Source: Sneathiella sp. P13V-1 (lineage in GTDB: Bacteria > Pseudomonadota > Alphaproteobacteria > Sneathiellales > Sneathiellaceae). From it: 64,000 nucleotides of DNA. The notes under the pieces were generated by a model that did no database searches, had not been told where the DNA came from, and worked only from the letters and a program-made list of their open reading frames with translations. This document shows, piece after piece, positions 8,343 to 17,361 of this stretch (position 1 is its first letter; each line of letters begins with the position of its first letter). Both the position numbers and the translations under genes were made by a program. The DNA lies in NCBI RefSeq assembly GCF_015143595.1, contig NZ_WYEU01000001.1:558001-622000 (forward strand), in the 5' to 3' direction.

Positions 8343-9119
8343 TCAGGTCCCGGTCCAGACGGGTGCTCGTTTTTCAGCAAAGGCCTTGGGGCCCTCAATC
8401 GCGTCGTTGCTGGCGTAAACCACCTCGTGCAGGCGCTTGCCCTCTTTCAGGCCACCCGAACAGCCCAAGTCCATGGTCGCGCGAACGCCGCCTTTGGCCG
8501 CAATCACCGAAAGCGGCGCCGCGCTGGCAATGCGTTTGGCAAGGTCAAAGGCCCGTGCGCGAACGCAATCGGGGGTGTCTTCGATATAATTGGTGAACCC
8601 GTATTCGTGCAGGCGCTCGATCGGCATCCAGTCGCCGGTCAGAACAATTTCCATAAGGATGGGCTGCGGCAGCATGGATAGTGCTGGCGATGCCCAGGGC
8701 GATCCACGACCGATCTTTACTTCGGTAATACCGACATTGGTCCCCTTGAGACCGACCCGCAGATCGCAATTCAAGGTCAGCATCATTCCGCCCGCCATCA
8801 GCGACCCCGTCATCGCCGCGATGATCGGTTTCTTGCAGGCCCGCATGGTCTCGTGAAACGGGTCGCGCATCTTGGTCAGAATATCGACGCCCTCGTCGCG
8901 TGCGATTTGTGTGGCTTCCTTCAGATCCAGTCCGGCGCTGAATACGCCGCAATCGGCCGAAGTCAGAATTGCAACACGAACACTGTCGTCCGCCTCGATC
9001 TTCTCCCAGGCGTCGGTCAGCCCGTTCGTAGCCGCCACAGAAAGCGCGTTTTTGCGTTCGGGCCGGTTGATACAGACGGTCGCAATTCCGTCTTCGATCT
9101 TCACGTCAATGGGGCTCAT
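8343..9119 (-). CDS. Enoyl-CoA hydratase/isomerase family protein, paralogue 2
   Basis: 258-residue crotonase-fold protein: VCINRPERKNALS near the N-terminus, oxyanion-hole segments SADCGVFSAGLDLKE and AAMTGSLMAGGMMLTLNCDL, and GITEVKIGRGSPWASPAL in the active-site helix region. It resembles proteobacterial crotonases of unassigned substrate. It is the first hydratase gene after the binding-protein genes in the leftward cluster; the hairpin at 9159-9192 separates it from them. Confidence 0.85.
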   Translation of the reverse strand: MSPIDVKIEDGIATVCINRPERKNALSVAATNGLTDAWEKIEADDSVRVAILTSADCGVFSAGLDLKEATQIARDEGVDILTKMRDPFHETMRACKKPIIAAMTGSLMAGGMMLTLNCDLRVGLKGTNVGITEVKIGRGSPWASPALSMLPQPILMEIVLTGDWMPIERLHEYGFTNYIEDTPDCVRARAFDLAKRIASAAPLSVIAAKGGVRATMDLGCSGGLKEGKRLHEVVYASNDAIEGPKAFAEKRAPVWTGT

Positions 9120-9158
9120 AATACCTGCTTCGTTTTTTTGAACAATCTAACTGCGGAA

Positions 9159-9192
9159 AGGTTCCCCGCGACATGTTTGCCGCGGGGAACCT
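9159..9192 (-). terminator. Strong hairpin between the binding-protein and hydratase genes
   Basis: Perfect 12-base arms AGGTTCCCCGCG (9159-9170) and CGCGGGGAACCT (9181-9192) enclose a 10-base loop. It starts 5 bases beyond the stop codon of the first binding-protein gene. Only a short T-rich stretch follows, so it may be a partial terminator or an mRNA-stabilising 3' hairpin that raises binding-protein yield. Confidence 0.65.
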
Positions 9193-9197
9193 CAGTC

Positions 9198-10448
9198 TTA
9201 TTCGACTTTGAACGTCGCGGAGCTGTGCTTGATGACATCCCACACAACGTCGAGATAGTCGGCGCTCCAGTCGGTCAGCGGAACCCAAGTTTCGCCATTC
9301 CACTGCTCGACCCTAGTCTTGCCACCGCCACCGTGGTCTTTGTCGGTCACTGTTACCGGGGCCATGACGCCGTTTCCATCGAAGTTCTCGATCGATTCAT
9401 AGGCATTCTTCATGCTTTCCGGTGTGATCGGCCAACCGTTTTCGGTAATCGCGATACGCGCAGCTTCAAAACCGACCGAGTAGATCGCCATGCCCGTGTT
9501 GTAGTACACGTCGCGCACCAGGTTCTCGGGTCCGCTGCCCTTGCCATTGGCATAGTAGCTGTCTAGCATCGTCTTCACGATCGGAACTTCCTGGCCACCG
9601 GCCACGTTGGTCCCGCGCAGGATGCCTTTCGCCTCTTCCGCGCCGATGTTGGCGATATCGACTTCGTTCAGCCAGTTCACCGAAAGATAGCGTTCGATCG
9701 GGAAACGGTTGCGACGCATTTCTTTCGAGGCGACCACATGACCGCCCGCCAGAAGCCAGCTGATCACGTAGTCTGGCTTGTCACGGCGGATATTGCTCCA
9801 TGCACCGGCTTGATCCGACCCGGGAAGCGGCACGGGATAAAGCTCCAGCTCAAACCCTTCCTTTTCGGAAAGTGTTTTGAGGATCTCGATCGGTTCCTGG
9901 CCAAAGGGATAATCCAGATAGATGAACCCGATCTTCGCCTTGCTCAGGTCACCGCCCATCTGGCCCTTGATGAAGGAAACGTCATTTGCCGCCTGCTGCC
10001 AATATGTCGGACCCACCGGGAAAACCCATTCGAACACATCGCCGTCCACGGCGTCACCGCGACCAACGAAAGACTGCATCAGTATGTTGCCGTCCTTCAT
10101 CGCACGCGGCAGAACCGCGTTCGTGACAGGCGTCGAGAGCATGTTGAAAAGGAAAACGCCTTCGCGCTTGAGCTGCTCGTAGCATTCCACGCCACGCTGC
10201 GGTTCGTTGCCGTGGTCGCGAACGATAATTTCCACCGGATGACCTTCGATACCGCCATTCTCGTTGGTGTACACCGCCAAATCCTGCGCGGCCTGGGCCA
10301 CCTGCGGCGAAATGAACGTATACGATTTACTGAGGTCGAAGCAGAGTCCGAAGCGGATCGGCTCCTTGTCTTGCGCTGCGGCCACAGCTGCGCTTGCTGC
10401 CAGCGCGGTAGCAAGGACCACTGCCTTAATGTGCTGTTTGAGTTTCAT
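9198..10448 (-). CDS. Liv-type ABC transporter periplasmic substrate-binding protein 1
   Basis: 416 residues with a Sec signal peptide (MKLKQHIKAVVLATALAASA, cleavage near AVAAAQ). The mature part is a type I periplasmic-binding fold: PIRFGLCFDLSKSYTF, DHGNEPQRGVECYEQL, QSFVGRGDAVDGDVF and FIYLDYPFGQEPIEIL. It delivers a ligand to the Liv-type permease encoded downstream in order. It is closely related to the binding protein encoded just upstream, and the pair looks like a tandem duplication followed by divergence. The ligand is probably an organic acid rather than an amino acid, judged only from the catabolic neighbours. Confidence 0.88.
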   Translation of the reverse strand: MKLKQHIKAVVLATALAASAAVAAAQDKEPIRFGLCFDLSKSYTFISPQVAQAAQDLAVYTNENGGIEGHPVEIIVRDHGNEPQRGVECYEQLKREGVFLFNMLSTPVTNAVLPRAMKDGNILMQSFVGRGDAVDGDVFEWVFPVGPTYWQQAANDVSFIKGQMGGDLSKAKIGFIYLDYPFGQEPIEILKTLSEKEGFELELYPVPLPGSDQAGAWSNIRRDKPDYVISWLLAGGHVVASKEMRRNRFPIERYLSVNWLNEVDIANIGAEEAKGILRGTNVAGGQEVPIVKTMLDSYYANGKGSGPENLVRDVYYNTGMAIYSVGFEAARIAITENGWPITPESMKNAYESIENFDGNGVMAPVTVTDKDHGGGGKTRVEQWNGETWVPLTDWSADYLDVVWDVIKHSSATFKVE

Positions 10449-10546
10449 GTTTTCTCTCTCCCATTGCTTAGGTTTTGGGGCGATGATACCGTTTCGTAAG
10501 CGCCGCTGCCGCCCCGCGTAGCGTCACCCTTCCTGCTACCAGTCTT

Positions 10547-11785
10547 TCACTGCTCGTATTTTGAGGAACTATCCTTTACCACATCCCACACGACGTCGGT
10601 GTATTCAGAGATCCAGTCGGTTTGTGGCACCCAAGCCTCCCCGTCCCACATCTCGATCCGCGTCTTACCACCGCCGCCATGATCTTCGGCCGTCACCGTA
10701 ATGGGTGCCATCAGCCCGTTCGCGTCGTATCCCTCAAGCGACTCCAATCCCACTTTGTAGGACTTTGCGGTAAGTGGAAGGCCTTCGTGTTCTGCCGCCT
10801 TGCGTGCGGCCTCGAACATGATTGAATACATGGCCAAACCAGTGTTGTAGAAAACGTCCTGGGTCTTCTCAACCGGGCCCGAACCCTCGCCCTTGTCGTA
10901 GAGCTCGGTCATGATCTCTTGATACAGAGCGACATTCTGACCGCCCACAACATTGGTACCGCGCTTGATACCCTTGGCGGCCTCGTTGCCAATATTAGCG
11001 ATATCGACTTCGTTCAGCCAGTTGACGGAAATGTATTTGTCCATCGGGATACGATTACGCTGCATTTCCTTAGACGCAACCACATGAGCACCGCCCAGCA
11101 TCCAGACAATCACATGATCTGGGTTGTCCCGGCGCACCTTGGACCACACACCAGCCTGGTCGCTGCCAGGCAGTGGCACAGGGTAAAGCTCAAGCTCGAA
11201 ACCCTCTTTTTCGGACAAGGTTTCGAGAATCTCGATCGGCTCCTGTCCAAAAGGATAATCGAAATAAACAAACCCCACCTTCACGTCCGACAAGTCGCCG
11301 TCATGCAACTGCTTGATATACGCGACGTCGTTGGCGGCCTGTCCCCAATAGGTCGGTCCGACCGGATAGACCCAATCGAAGACGGTGCCGTCCACGGCAT
11401 CGCCGCGGCCGACAAGAGACTGCATCAGGATATACCCATCTTCCATGGCCCGCGGCAGGATAGCCAGAGAGACCGGGGTGGACAGTGTATCGAAGACGAA
11501 TACACCCTCGCGGCTGAGCTTCGAGTAGCACTCGATCCCGCGCTGCGGTTCGTTCCCATGATCGCGCACGATAACTTCGACCGGCTCTCCTCCTATGCCG
11601 CCCTTCATGTTGACCAGTTTCGCAAGATCCTGTGCCGCTTGGGCAACTTGTGGCGTGGCAAAGGTATAAGCTTTGCTGAGATCGTAGCAAATGCCGATCT
11701 TGAATGGCTCAGCCAGAGCCTGGGTGCTGAACATTGCTCCCCCGAACATGGATAACACAACCAAAGCTTTGGTAAGTTTCTTCAT
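10547..11785 (-). CDS. Liv-type ABC transporter periplasmic substrate-binding protein 2
   Basis: 412 residues. Signal peptide MKKLTKALVVLSMFGGAMFS with cleavage near TQALAEP. The mature part follows binding protein 1 along its whole length (shared runs DHGNEPQRG, GRGDAVDG, YPFGQEPIEIL, SEKEGFELELYPVPLPGSDQ and HGGGGKTR). It is the first binding-protein gene after the livF ATPase gene, separated by 33 bases. Two paralogues feeding one permease suggest a widened or tuned ligand range. Confidence 0.88.
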   Translation of the reverse strand: MKKLTKALVVLSMFGGAMFSTQALAEPFKIGICYDLSKAYTFATPQVAQAAQDLAKLVNMKGGIGGEPVEVIVRDHGNEPQRGIECYSKLSREGVFVFDTLSTPVSLAILPRAMEDGYILMQSLVGRGDAVDGTVFDWVYPVGPTYWGQAANDVAYIKQLHDGDLSDVKVGFVYFDYPFGQEPIEILETLSEKEGFELELYPVPLPGSDQAGVWSKVRRDNPDHVIVWMLGGAHVVASKEMQRNRIPMDKYISVNWLNEVDIANIGNEAAKGIKRGTNVVGGQNVALYQEIMTELYDKGEGSGPVEKTQDVFYNTGLAMYSIMFEAARKAAEHEGLPLTAKSYKVGLESLEGYDANGLMAPITVTAEDHGGGGKTRIEMWDGEAWVPQTDWISEYTDVVWDVVKDSSSKYEQ

Positions 11786-11818
11786 TTGTTCCTCCCTGAA
11801 CTGTTTCCAAATAGTACC

Positions 11819-12628
11819 TTAGCTCAGCCAACGCTTGCGTCGGCTGTAGTGCTTGACGTTGTGAAAATCGGTTTCCCCGCCGCCCAGATAGAACTCCTGA
11901 ATGTCGGAGTTGGATTTGAGCTCCTTGGCCGTGCCGTGCATGACAACACGGCCGTTCTCGATAAGGTACCCTTGCGAAACGATTTCCAGAGCTGCCAGTG
12001 CGTTCTGCTCCACCAGCAGGACGGACAGGCCCTCTTCCCTATTGATCCTTTGTAGGATTCCGAAGATTTCCTCGACCAGGAACGGAGCAAGCCCGAGACT
12101 TGGTTCATCGAGCATCAACAGCTTCGGCTGGGTCACGAGGGCCCGCCCAATGGCAAGCATCTGTTGCTCACCCCCCGACAGATAGCCTGCTTGCGAATTG
12201 CGGCGTTCGGCAAGCCGCGGAAAATATCCGTAGATCATTTCTTTTTCGGCTTTCAGCGCTGATCGGGACATTCCGAGCGGCGCGGCGGCGGTCAGGTTCT
12301 CGTCGGGGGTCAGGTGTTCGAAAACCCGTCGCCCTTCGATGACATGACAGATGCCCATCTCGACACGTTTTTGCGCGAGCGCTTCGGTAATTTCAGTTCC
12401 TTGGAACGTTATCTCACCTCGGCTGATGCGTCCGCGCTCAGCCTTCAAAAGACCGCTAATCGCTTTCAACGTGGTGCTTTTCCCCGCTCCGTTCGATCCC
12501 AAGAGTGCGATCATCTCGCCTGTAGGGACCTGGACCGAAACACCTTTGACCGCCAGCATCACATTGTCGTACAGCACCTCGACGCTGTTCATGGACAGAA
12601 TATTCTGGGTTTCAACTTGTTCTTGCAT
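11819..12628 (-). CDS. livF: Liv-type ABC transporter ATPase (LivF-like)
   Basis: 269 residues. Walker A is LLGSNGAGKSTTLKAISG, the ABC signature AGYLSGGEQQMLAIGRAL and Walker B LLMLDEPSLGLAPFLVEEIF. The H-loop has degenerated to LLVEQNA, as is normal in LivF. It forms the nucleotide-binding pair with the LivG-like subunit encoded at 16517-17323, which is separated from it by the permeases and the acyl-CoA synthetase. The C-terminus (HYSRRKRWLS) is slightly longer than usual. Confidence 0.92.
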   Translation of the reverse strand: MQEQVETQNILSMNSVEVLYDNVMLAVKGVSVQVPTGEMIALLGSNGAGKSTTLKAISGLLKAERGRISRGEITFQGTEITEALAQKRVEMGICHVIEGRRVFEHLTPDENLTAAAPLGMSRSALKAEKEMIYGYFPRLAERRNSQAGYLSGGEQQMLAIGRALVTQPKLLMLDEPSLGLAPFLVEEIFGILQRINREEGLSVLLVEQNALAALEIVSQGYLIENGRVVMHGTAKELKSNSDIQEFYLGGGETDFHNVKHYSRRKRWLS

Positions 12629-12639
12629 CGGCCTTTCCC

Positions 12640-13713
12640 CTATTTCTTGAATTGATCGAAGGGCCAGACCATCAGATAGTCTCTGATGTTGCCGTAGAGT
12701 TTTCCCAAACCGAGTGGTTCGATCAGAAGGACAATGACGATCAGTGCGCCATAGACTGCGTTCGGAATGTGAGCGAGTGTTTCAACATCGATCTGCACGC
12801 CAATCCAGTGACTCAGCGTGACGACGAGACCATTCACCAGACCGGGAACAAGAAGGATAAGGGCAACACCAAAATAGGATCCGATTATGCTGCCAAGACC
12901 GCCAACGATCACCATTGCAAGAATCTGGATCGAAACGGCAACCGAGAACTGTTCGGGGGCAGCTAAAAAGAAGAAAGTCGCGACAAGCAACGCACCGCTG
13001 ACACCCGCGATGAAAGACGAAGTCGCGAAAGCCAGAATCTTGTAGTAGAAGCTGTTCACACCCAAGATCGCGGCGGCAAAGTCTTTTTCCCGCACTGCGA
13101 CCAAGGCACGTCCAAGCCCCGTGCGTTTGAGGTTGAGCATGAACATCGTCACCAACACGCACCATCCAAAGGCAACATAGTAAAAGCCGGTGTCAGACGT
13201 AATCTCTTGTCCAAGCAGCGCCAATGTCGGTGACTGGAGCGACGCGTGTGAGCCCCCAGAAATCGCCGGAGAGTGGGTCAGAACCCAGTCCATCACGAAT
13301 TGCATAGCGAGAGTAGTGAGGGCGAGATAGAGCCCTTTGACCCGCAAGGCGGCAAAAGCGAACAGGCTGCCAATCACAGATGAAGTCAACCCGCCAATGA
13401 TCAAGGCAAATTCCCATGGCACTCCGAAACGCGCAGCGTGGATCGACGAATATGCTCCGACGGCCATAACCGCAGCATAACCCAAGTGCAGTTGGCCGGC
13501 CCACCCTGTCACCAGGTTCAGTCCAAGCGCGGCAGCCGTCCAGATCAGCCACGGAAGCATGTAGCTGTTCAGATAGAGCGAAGGAATGATGAATGGCGCG
13601 GCAAGACCAATCAAGAAGATGAATGCTGTCAGGTTCCTGTCAGCAGGCACCTTGAAAACACGGCTATCCGAAACATAGTCGGTGTGAAGTACACCGGAGA
13701 GTCTATAAAACAT
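12640..13713 (-). CDS. livM: Liv-type ABC transporter permease (LivM-like)
   Basis: 357 residues with about ten hydrophobic segments. It carries the LivM hallmarks YAAVMAVGAYSS, HSPAISGGSHASLQSP and MVIVGGLGSIIGSYFGVALI. The EAA-like ATPase-contact region is near GRALVAVREKDFAAAILGVN. It lies between livF (11-base gap) and livH (3-base gap) and forms a heterodimeric inner-membrane channel with LivH. Confidence 0.92.
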   Translation of the reverse strand: MFYRLSGVLHTDYVSDSRVFKVPADRNLTAFIFLIGLAAPFIIPSLYLNSYMLPWLIWTAAALGLNLVTGWAGQLHLGYAAVMAVGAYSSIHAARFGVPWEFALIIGGLTSSVIGSLFAFAALRVKGLYLALTTLAMQFVMDWVLTHSPAISGGSHASLQSPTLALLGQEITSDTGFYYVAFGWCVLVTMFMLNLKRTGLGRALVAVREKDFAAAILGVNSFYYKILAFATSSFIAGVSGALLVATFFFLAAPEQFSVAVSIQILAMVIVGGLGSIIGSYFGVALILLVPGLVNGLVVTLSHWIGVQIDVETLAHIPNAVYGALIVIVLLIEPLGLGKLYGNIRDYLMVWPFDQFKK

Positions 13714-13716
13714 GCC

Positions 13717-14604
13717 TTACACCCTTTCGATGTCGTGACGACCAAACAGCCCGTGCGGACGGATCATGACCGTAAGAATGAGCACGGCAGCGACGATAAG
13801 CTCACGGCTTCCGCCTCCGACAAGAGGATCGAGGAAATCAGCGCCAACGTTTTCGACGACGCCCAGGATGATGCCCGCGATCACCGCGCCCAGAATACTG
13901 TCGAGACCACCGAGAACGGCAACCGTCAGACCCTTGAGAAGCAACAGCGACAGCGCCTGATCGACACCCTGAATTTCGCCCCAGATAACGCCTGCGGCGA
14001 CGGCAACAACAGATGCCAGCGCCCAGGACAAGCCAACTCCGCGTTCAACCGAGATGCCGACAGACCACGAAGCCATGTAATCATCCGCGATCGCTCGCAA
14101 CTTGATCCCGGTCCGGGTTTGGAAGAACAGCATGAAGGCGACAAACAAGGCGAGCGCAACACCGGCACCGACCAGATGGATGCGGCTGATGAAGATTTCG
14201 CCCAGGAACAGCGGATCATAGCTGATGCCCAGCTCCATAGAACGTGACGTCCCGCCCCAGATCGCAAGCGTCGTACCCCGCAGAAAAATGTCAAGGCCGA
14301 GTGTCAACATCAGGATCATGACGACCGGCCGACCTGCGAGACGGCGCAGAGCAACACGCTCAATAGCAAACCCCAAGCCGAACATGACTATTGCGGCGAG
14401 TGGAATGGCGGCCCAGAGCGGCAAGCCCACGTCGCGTGCTAACGCCAGGACCACATAGGCCCCGATCATTGTCAGCCCGCCCTGCGCCAGATTGGGCACC
14501 GAGGATGCTTTGTAGATCAGCACAAGGCCGATAGCGAATAGCGAATATAGCAGACCCGTCAAGGCTCCGTTGATCGCAAGTTCTGATAGAAAAATCCATT
14601 CCAT
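13717..14604 (-). CDS. livH: Liv-type ABC transporter permease (LivH-like)
   Basis: 295 residues with roughly eight membrane spans. It has the LivH features SVPNLAQGGLTMIGAYVV near the N-terminus, RLAGRPVVMILMLTLGLDIF in the middle and VAVLGGLDSILGAVIAGIIL near the C-terminus. It directly abuts the acyl-CoA synthetase stop codon (14605), so translation is closely coupled in the operon. Confidence 0.92.
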   Translation of the reverse strand: MEWIFLSELAINGALTGLLYSLFAIGLVLIYKASSVPNLAQGGLTMIGAYVVLALARDVGLPLWAAIPLAAIVMFGLGFAIERVALRRLAGRPVVMILMLTLGLDIFLRGTTLAIWGGTSRSMELGISYDPLFLGEIFISRIHLVGAGVALALFVAFMLFFQTRTGIKLRAIADDYMASWSVGISVERGVGLSWALASVVAVAAGVIWGEIQGVDQALSLLLLKGLTVAVLGGLDSILGAVIAGIILGVVENVGADFLDPLVGGGSRELIVAAVLILTVMIRPHGLFGRHDIERV

Positions 14605-16524
14605 TTACACCTCCCTGACAGGAAGGCTTCTTTCGACCTTCCCTACTTCTCCGGTCTCGTAAGTCACCTGCGCGCTTACATGGACCTCTTTTGAACCGTC
14701 GTAGAGCGCTGCAATCACGTCGGCATAACGTTCCTGAACGACCTTCCGCCGCAGTTTTCGGGTTCGCGTGATTTCGCCATCGTCCGGGTCGAATTCTTTC
14801 GGCAAACTGACAAAGCGTTGCAGGCGCAACGGTTCGATGACGGCCTTGTTGACCCGCTGGAAAGCCTCGCGAAGCAACGTCGCAACCTCTTCACGCTGAG
14901 AAAGATCGGCATAAGACACATAGGGCACACCCTTCACCTCTGCCCAGTGGCCAACTGCTTCGAAATCCACGCAGACCATGGCAGTCAATTCGTCAAGACC
15001 GGCGCCTATTACGGCCGCATCCTTAATGTAAGGGCTGAATTTCAGCCGGTTTTCGATGTAGTTTGGCACATAACGCTCGCCTCCGGCTGTATGCATGACC
15101 TCGGAGACGCGCCCCAGAACAACCAAGTGTCCGTCTTCCTCCAGATACCCGGCATCACCTGTATGCAGCCACCCGCCCTCAAGGGCTTCGGCGGTCGCTT
15201 CTGGTTTGTCGAAGTACCCTTCAAACACACTGTCCGAACGCACCAGGATCTCGCCGTCTTCCGCGATCATCACCTCGACACCCGGCGCGGGTTTGCCAAC
15301 GGTATGAAGGCGCACTTCACCCGGAGCCTGAATAGCATTGATCGCGCTGTTTTCGGTTTGGCCGTAGAGTTGGCGCAATTTGATTCCCAGGGCTCGGTAG
15401 AAAACAAAGGTGTCTTCGCCGATCGCTTCACCGCCAGTGAACGCGTTCTTGAGGCGGCCCATTCCGAACTGGTCCTTGATCGGACCGAAAACGATTGCCT
15501 CACCCAAAAGTCGACCCAAAGGTTCCAATGCACCACCGCTTTTGCCATTCAGTTTGCGTGTCTCAGCTGCGACGGCACGGTTCATGAAAAAATGGTACAG
15601 CCATTTCTTGAAAGGGGTCGAATTCTCGATACCAACCTGGATTGTCGTCAGCATCTGGTCCCAGCTTCTCGGCGCCGCCAGATAGAAGGTCGGAGCGATC
15701 TCGCGCATGTCGCGCACGACTGTTTCCTGACGCTCAGGCACATTCACGGTGAAACGCCAAAGTAGTGCCGCCGCAACGGTTATGGCGTAGTCTCCCACCC
15801 AAGCCATAGGCAAGTACGCAAGGATCTCCTCATTTTCGTCGAATGCACCCGCCGCACGCCCATTCTGAGCCGCAGCAAGAACGTTCTTCTGACTCAGTAC
15901 GATCCCTTTCGGTGCGCCAGTCGTTCCGGAGGAATGCAGAAAAATGGCCGAATCTTCAGGTTTCGCACGACTAAGCAATTCCTCACGCAGACCCGGGGTT
16001 TCGTTAAGATCGTGCTGACCAACTTCAATCAGATGATCCCAGGACATCAGCCCTTCAACCTCGTAGAAGCCAAGACCGCGCGCTTCATCATAAATGATGT
16101 GGTCGATGCCCTGTGCACCCGCGCCATTCAGTTCAATGATCTTGTCAACCTGTTCCTGATCTTCCGCGATGGCCGCGACGATCTCGACTTCGCCAAGAAA
16201 GTGCCGCAGTTCCTCGAGCGTTGCGCCCGGATAAGCGGGCATTGCGTAGGCACCAAGCAACGAAACAGCCAGCATGCCACCATACAACCGCGCACGGTTA
16301 TCGCCCAGAAAAAGCACTGCTTTGCCCGGCTTCACGCCGATTTTTTCAAGTCCAGCCGCACAGGCTAGTACCTCTTGGGCGTATTCCGCCCAGGTGATTT
16401 CTTTCCATATCCCGCGCTCTTTTTCGCGAAGGGCGATATCCTTTCCGTGGAGCGACGCGTTCTTCGCCAGAAGTGCGCCAATCGTTTCACCGCCTGAAGA
16501 CCGGTTTTTCGTAAAATCAGTCAT
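14605..16524 (-). CDS. AMP-forming acyl-CoA synthetase embedded in the transporter operon
   Basis: 639 residues of the ANL adenylate-forming superfamily, long-chain type. The ATP/AMP motif is FLHSSGTTGAPKGIVLSQ, the adenine-side motif QLYGQTENSAINAIQ, the hinge motif LHTGDAGYLEEDGHLVVLGR and the C-terminal lid Lys region DDGEITRTRKLRRKV. It would convert the imported carboxylate to its acyl-CoA with ATP, pulling uptake by vectorial acylation. It overlaps livG by 8 bases and abuts livH. The substrate could be a fatty, terpenoid or aryl acid; the sequence alone does not say. Confidence 0.9.
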   Translation of the reverse strand: MTDFTKNRSSGGETIGALLAKNASLHGKDIALREKERGIWKEITWAEYAQEVLACAAGLEKIGVKPGKAVLFLGDNRARLYGGMLAVSLLGAYAMPAYPGATLEELRHFLGEVEIVAAIAEDQEQVDKIIELNGAGAQGIDHIIYDEARGLGFYEVEGLMSWDHLIEVGQHDLNETPGLREELLSRAKPEDSAIFLHSSGTTGAPKGIVLSQKNVLAAAQNGRAAGAFDENEEILAYLPMAWVGDYAITVAAALLWRFTVNVPERQETVVRDMREIAPTFYLAAPRSWDQMLTTIQVGIENSTPFKKWLYHFFMNRAVAAETRKLNGKSGGALEPLGRLLGEAIVFGPIKDQFGMGRLKNAFTGGEAIGEDTFVFYRALGIKLRQLYGQTENSAINAIQAPGEVRLHTVGKPAPGVEVMIAEDGEILVRSDSVFEGYFDKPEATAEALEGGWLHTGDAGYLEEDGHLVVLGRVSEVMHTAGGERYVPNYIENRLKFSPYIKDAAVIGAGLDELTAMVCVDFEAVGHWAEVKGVPYVSYADLSQREEVATLLREAFQRVNKAVIEPLRLQRFVSLPKEFDPDDGEITRTRKLRRKVVQERYADVIAALYDGSKEVHVSAQVTYETGEVGKVERSLPVREV

Positions 16525-17323
16525 GCGACCCTCCGATATATGCCTCGATGACCCGCGGGTCCTTCACAACCTCTTTCGGGATGCCACTGGCGATCATTTC
16601 GCCATAATTTAGGGCCAGCATCTGATCGCAAATTCCGGTGATGACATCCATATGGTGCTCGATGAGTAGAACGCTTACGCCACGTTCAGCCCGGGCATCC
16701 AGAATGAAGCGGGACATGTATCCCTTTTCTTCCTGATTCATGCCTGCCATCGGCTCATCAAGAATCAACATCTGCGGCTCAGCTACCAATGCCCTTGCCA
16801 ACTCGACACGTTTTTTCAACCCGATCGGAAGCCCATCAACCAACTCATGCCGGATGCTTTCGAGTTGTAGAAACTCGATCACCTCTTCGACTATTTTACG
16901 GTTCTCGATCTCTTCACGCTGTGCTGCCCACCAATAGAGCGCCGTGCGCAAAACGCCTGGACTCATGTGGATGTGCCGCCCGAGCAGGATGTTGTCCAGA
17001 ACGCTCATCCCGTTGAACAGGGCAAGATTCTGGAAAGTCCGGGCAACCCCAAGCCTGGCAACCTTGTGAGGCGCTGTGCCCGTGATGTCTTTTCCTGCCA
17101 GCCGGACTTTGCCCTCGTTTGGCGGGTAAAATCCGGTAATTGCGTTCGTTAGTGTTGTCTTGCCGCTGCCATTTGGACCGACAAGTCCAAAGATTTCCCC
17201 TTGCCGAATGACAAGATCCACACCGGTGACAGCGACGATGCCGCCAAACCGCCGTTCAACCCCCTTACACTCTAGTATCGCTCCACCATCGTCACCCAAG
17301 GCCGTTTTTCGCTTCGTCGTCAT
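16517..17323 (-). CDS. livG: Liv-type ABC transporter ATPase (LivG-like)
   Basis: 268 residues. Walker A is GLVGPNGSGKTTLTNAITGF, the signature region GLPIGLKKRVELARALV (the LSGGQ motif is replaced, an atypical but LivG-like variation), Walker B MLILDEPMAGMNQEEKGYM and the switch His LLIEHHMDVI. A Lys/Arg-rich N-terminus of about 12 residues precedes the domain. It overlaps the acyl-CoA synthetase start by 8 bases. Confidence 0.9.
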   Translation of the reverse strand: MTTKRKTALGDDGGAILECKGVERRFGGIVAVTGVDLVIRQGEIFGLVGPNGSGKTTLTNAITGFYPPNEGKVRLAGKDITGTAPHKVARLGVARTFQNLALFNGMSVLDNILLGRHIHMSPGVLRTALYWWAAQREEIENRKIVEEVIEFLQLESIRHELVDGLPIGLKKRVELARALVAEPQMLILDEPMAGMNQEEKGYMSRFILDARAERGVSVLLIEHHMDVITGICDQMLALNYGEMIASGIPKEVVKDPRVIEAYIGGSHD

Positions 17324-17361
17324 TTAAATACTTCCCTCTCCACTGACGTTCATGGATTTCA

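Noticed and set aside
9144-9160. Fourth copy of the operator (TCTAAC at about 9149)
   Set aside because: Only one half-site is present, with no second arm and no -35 box at the right distance.
9198-17323. A true branched-chain amino acid transporter
   Set aside because: Although Liv-type in sequence, it is interleaved with an acyl-CoA synthetase and beta-oxidation genes, so an organic-acid ligand is more likely.
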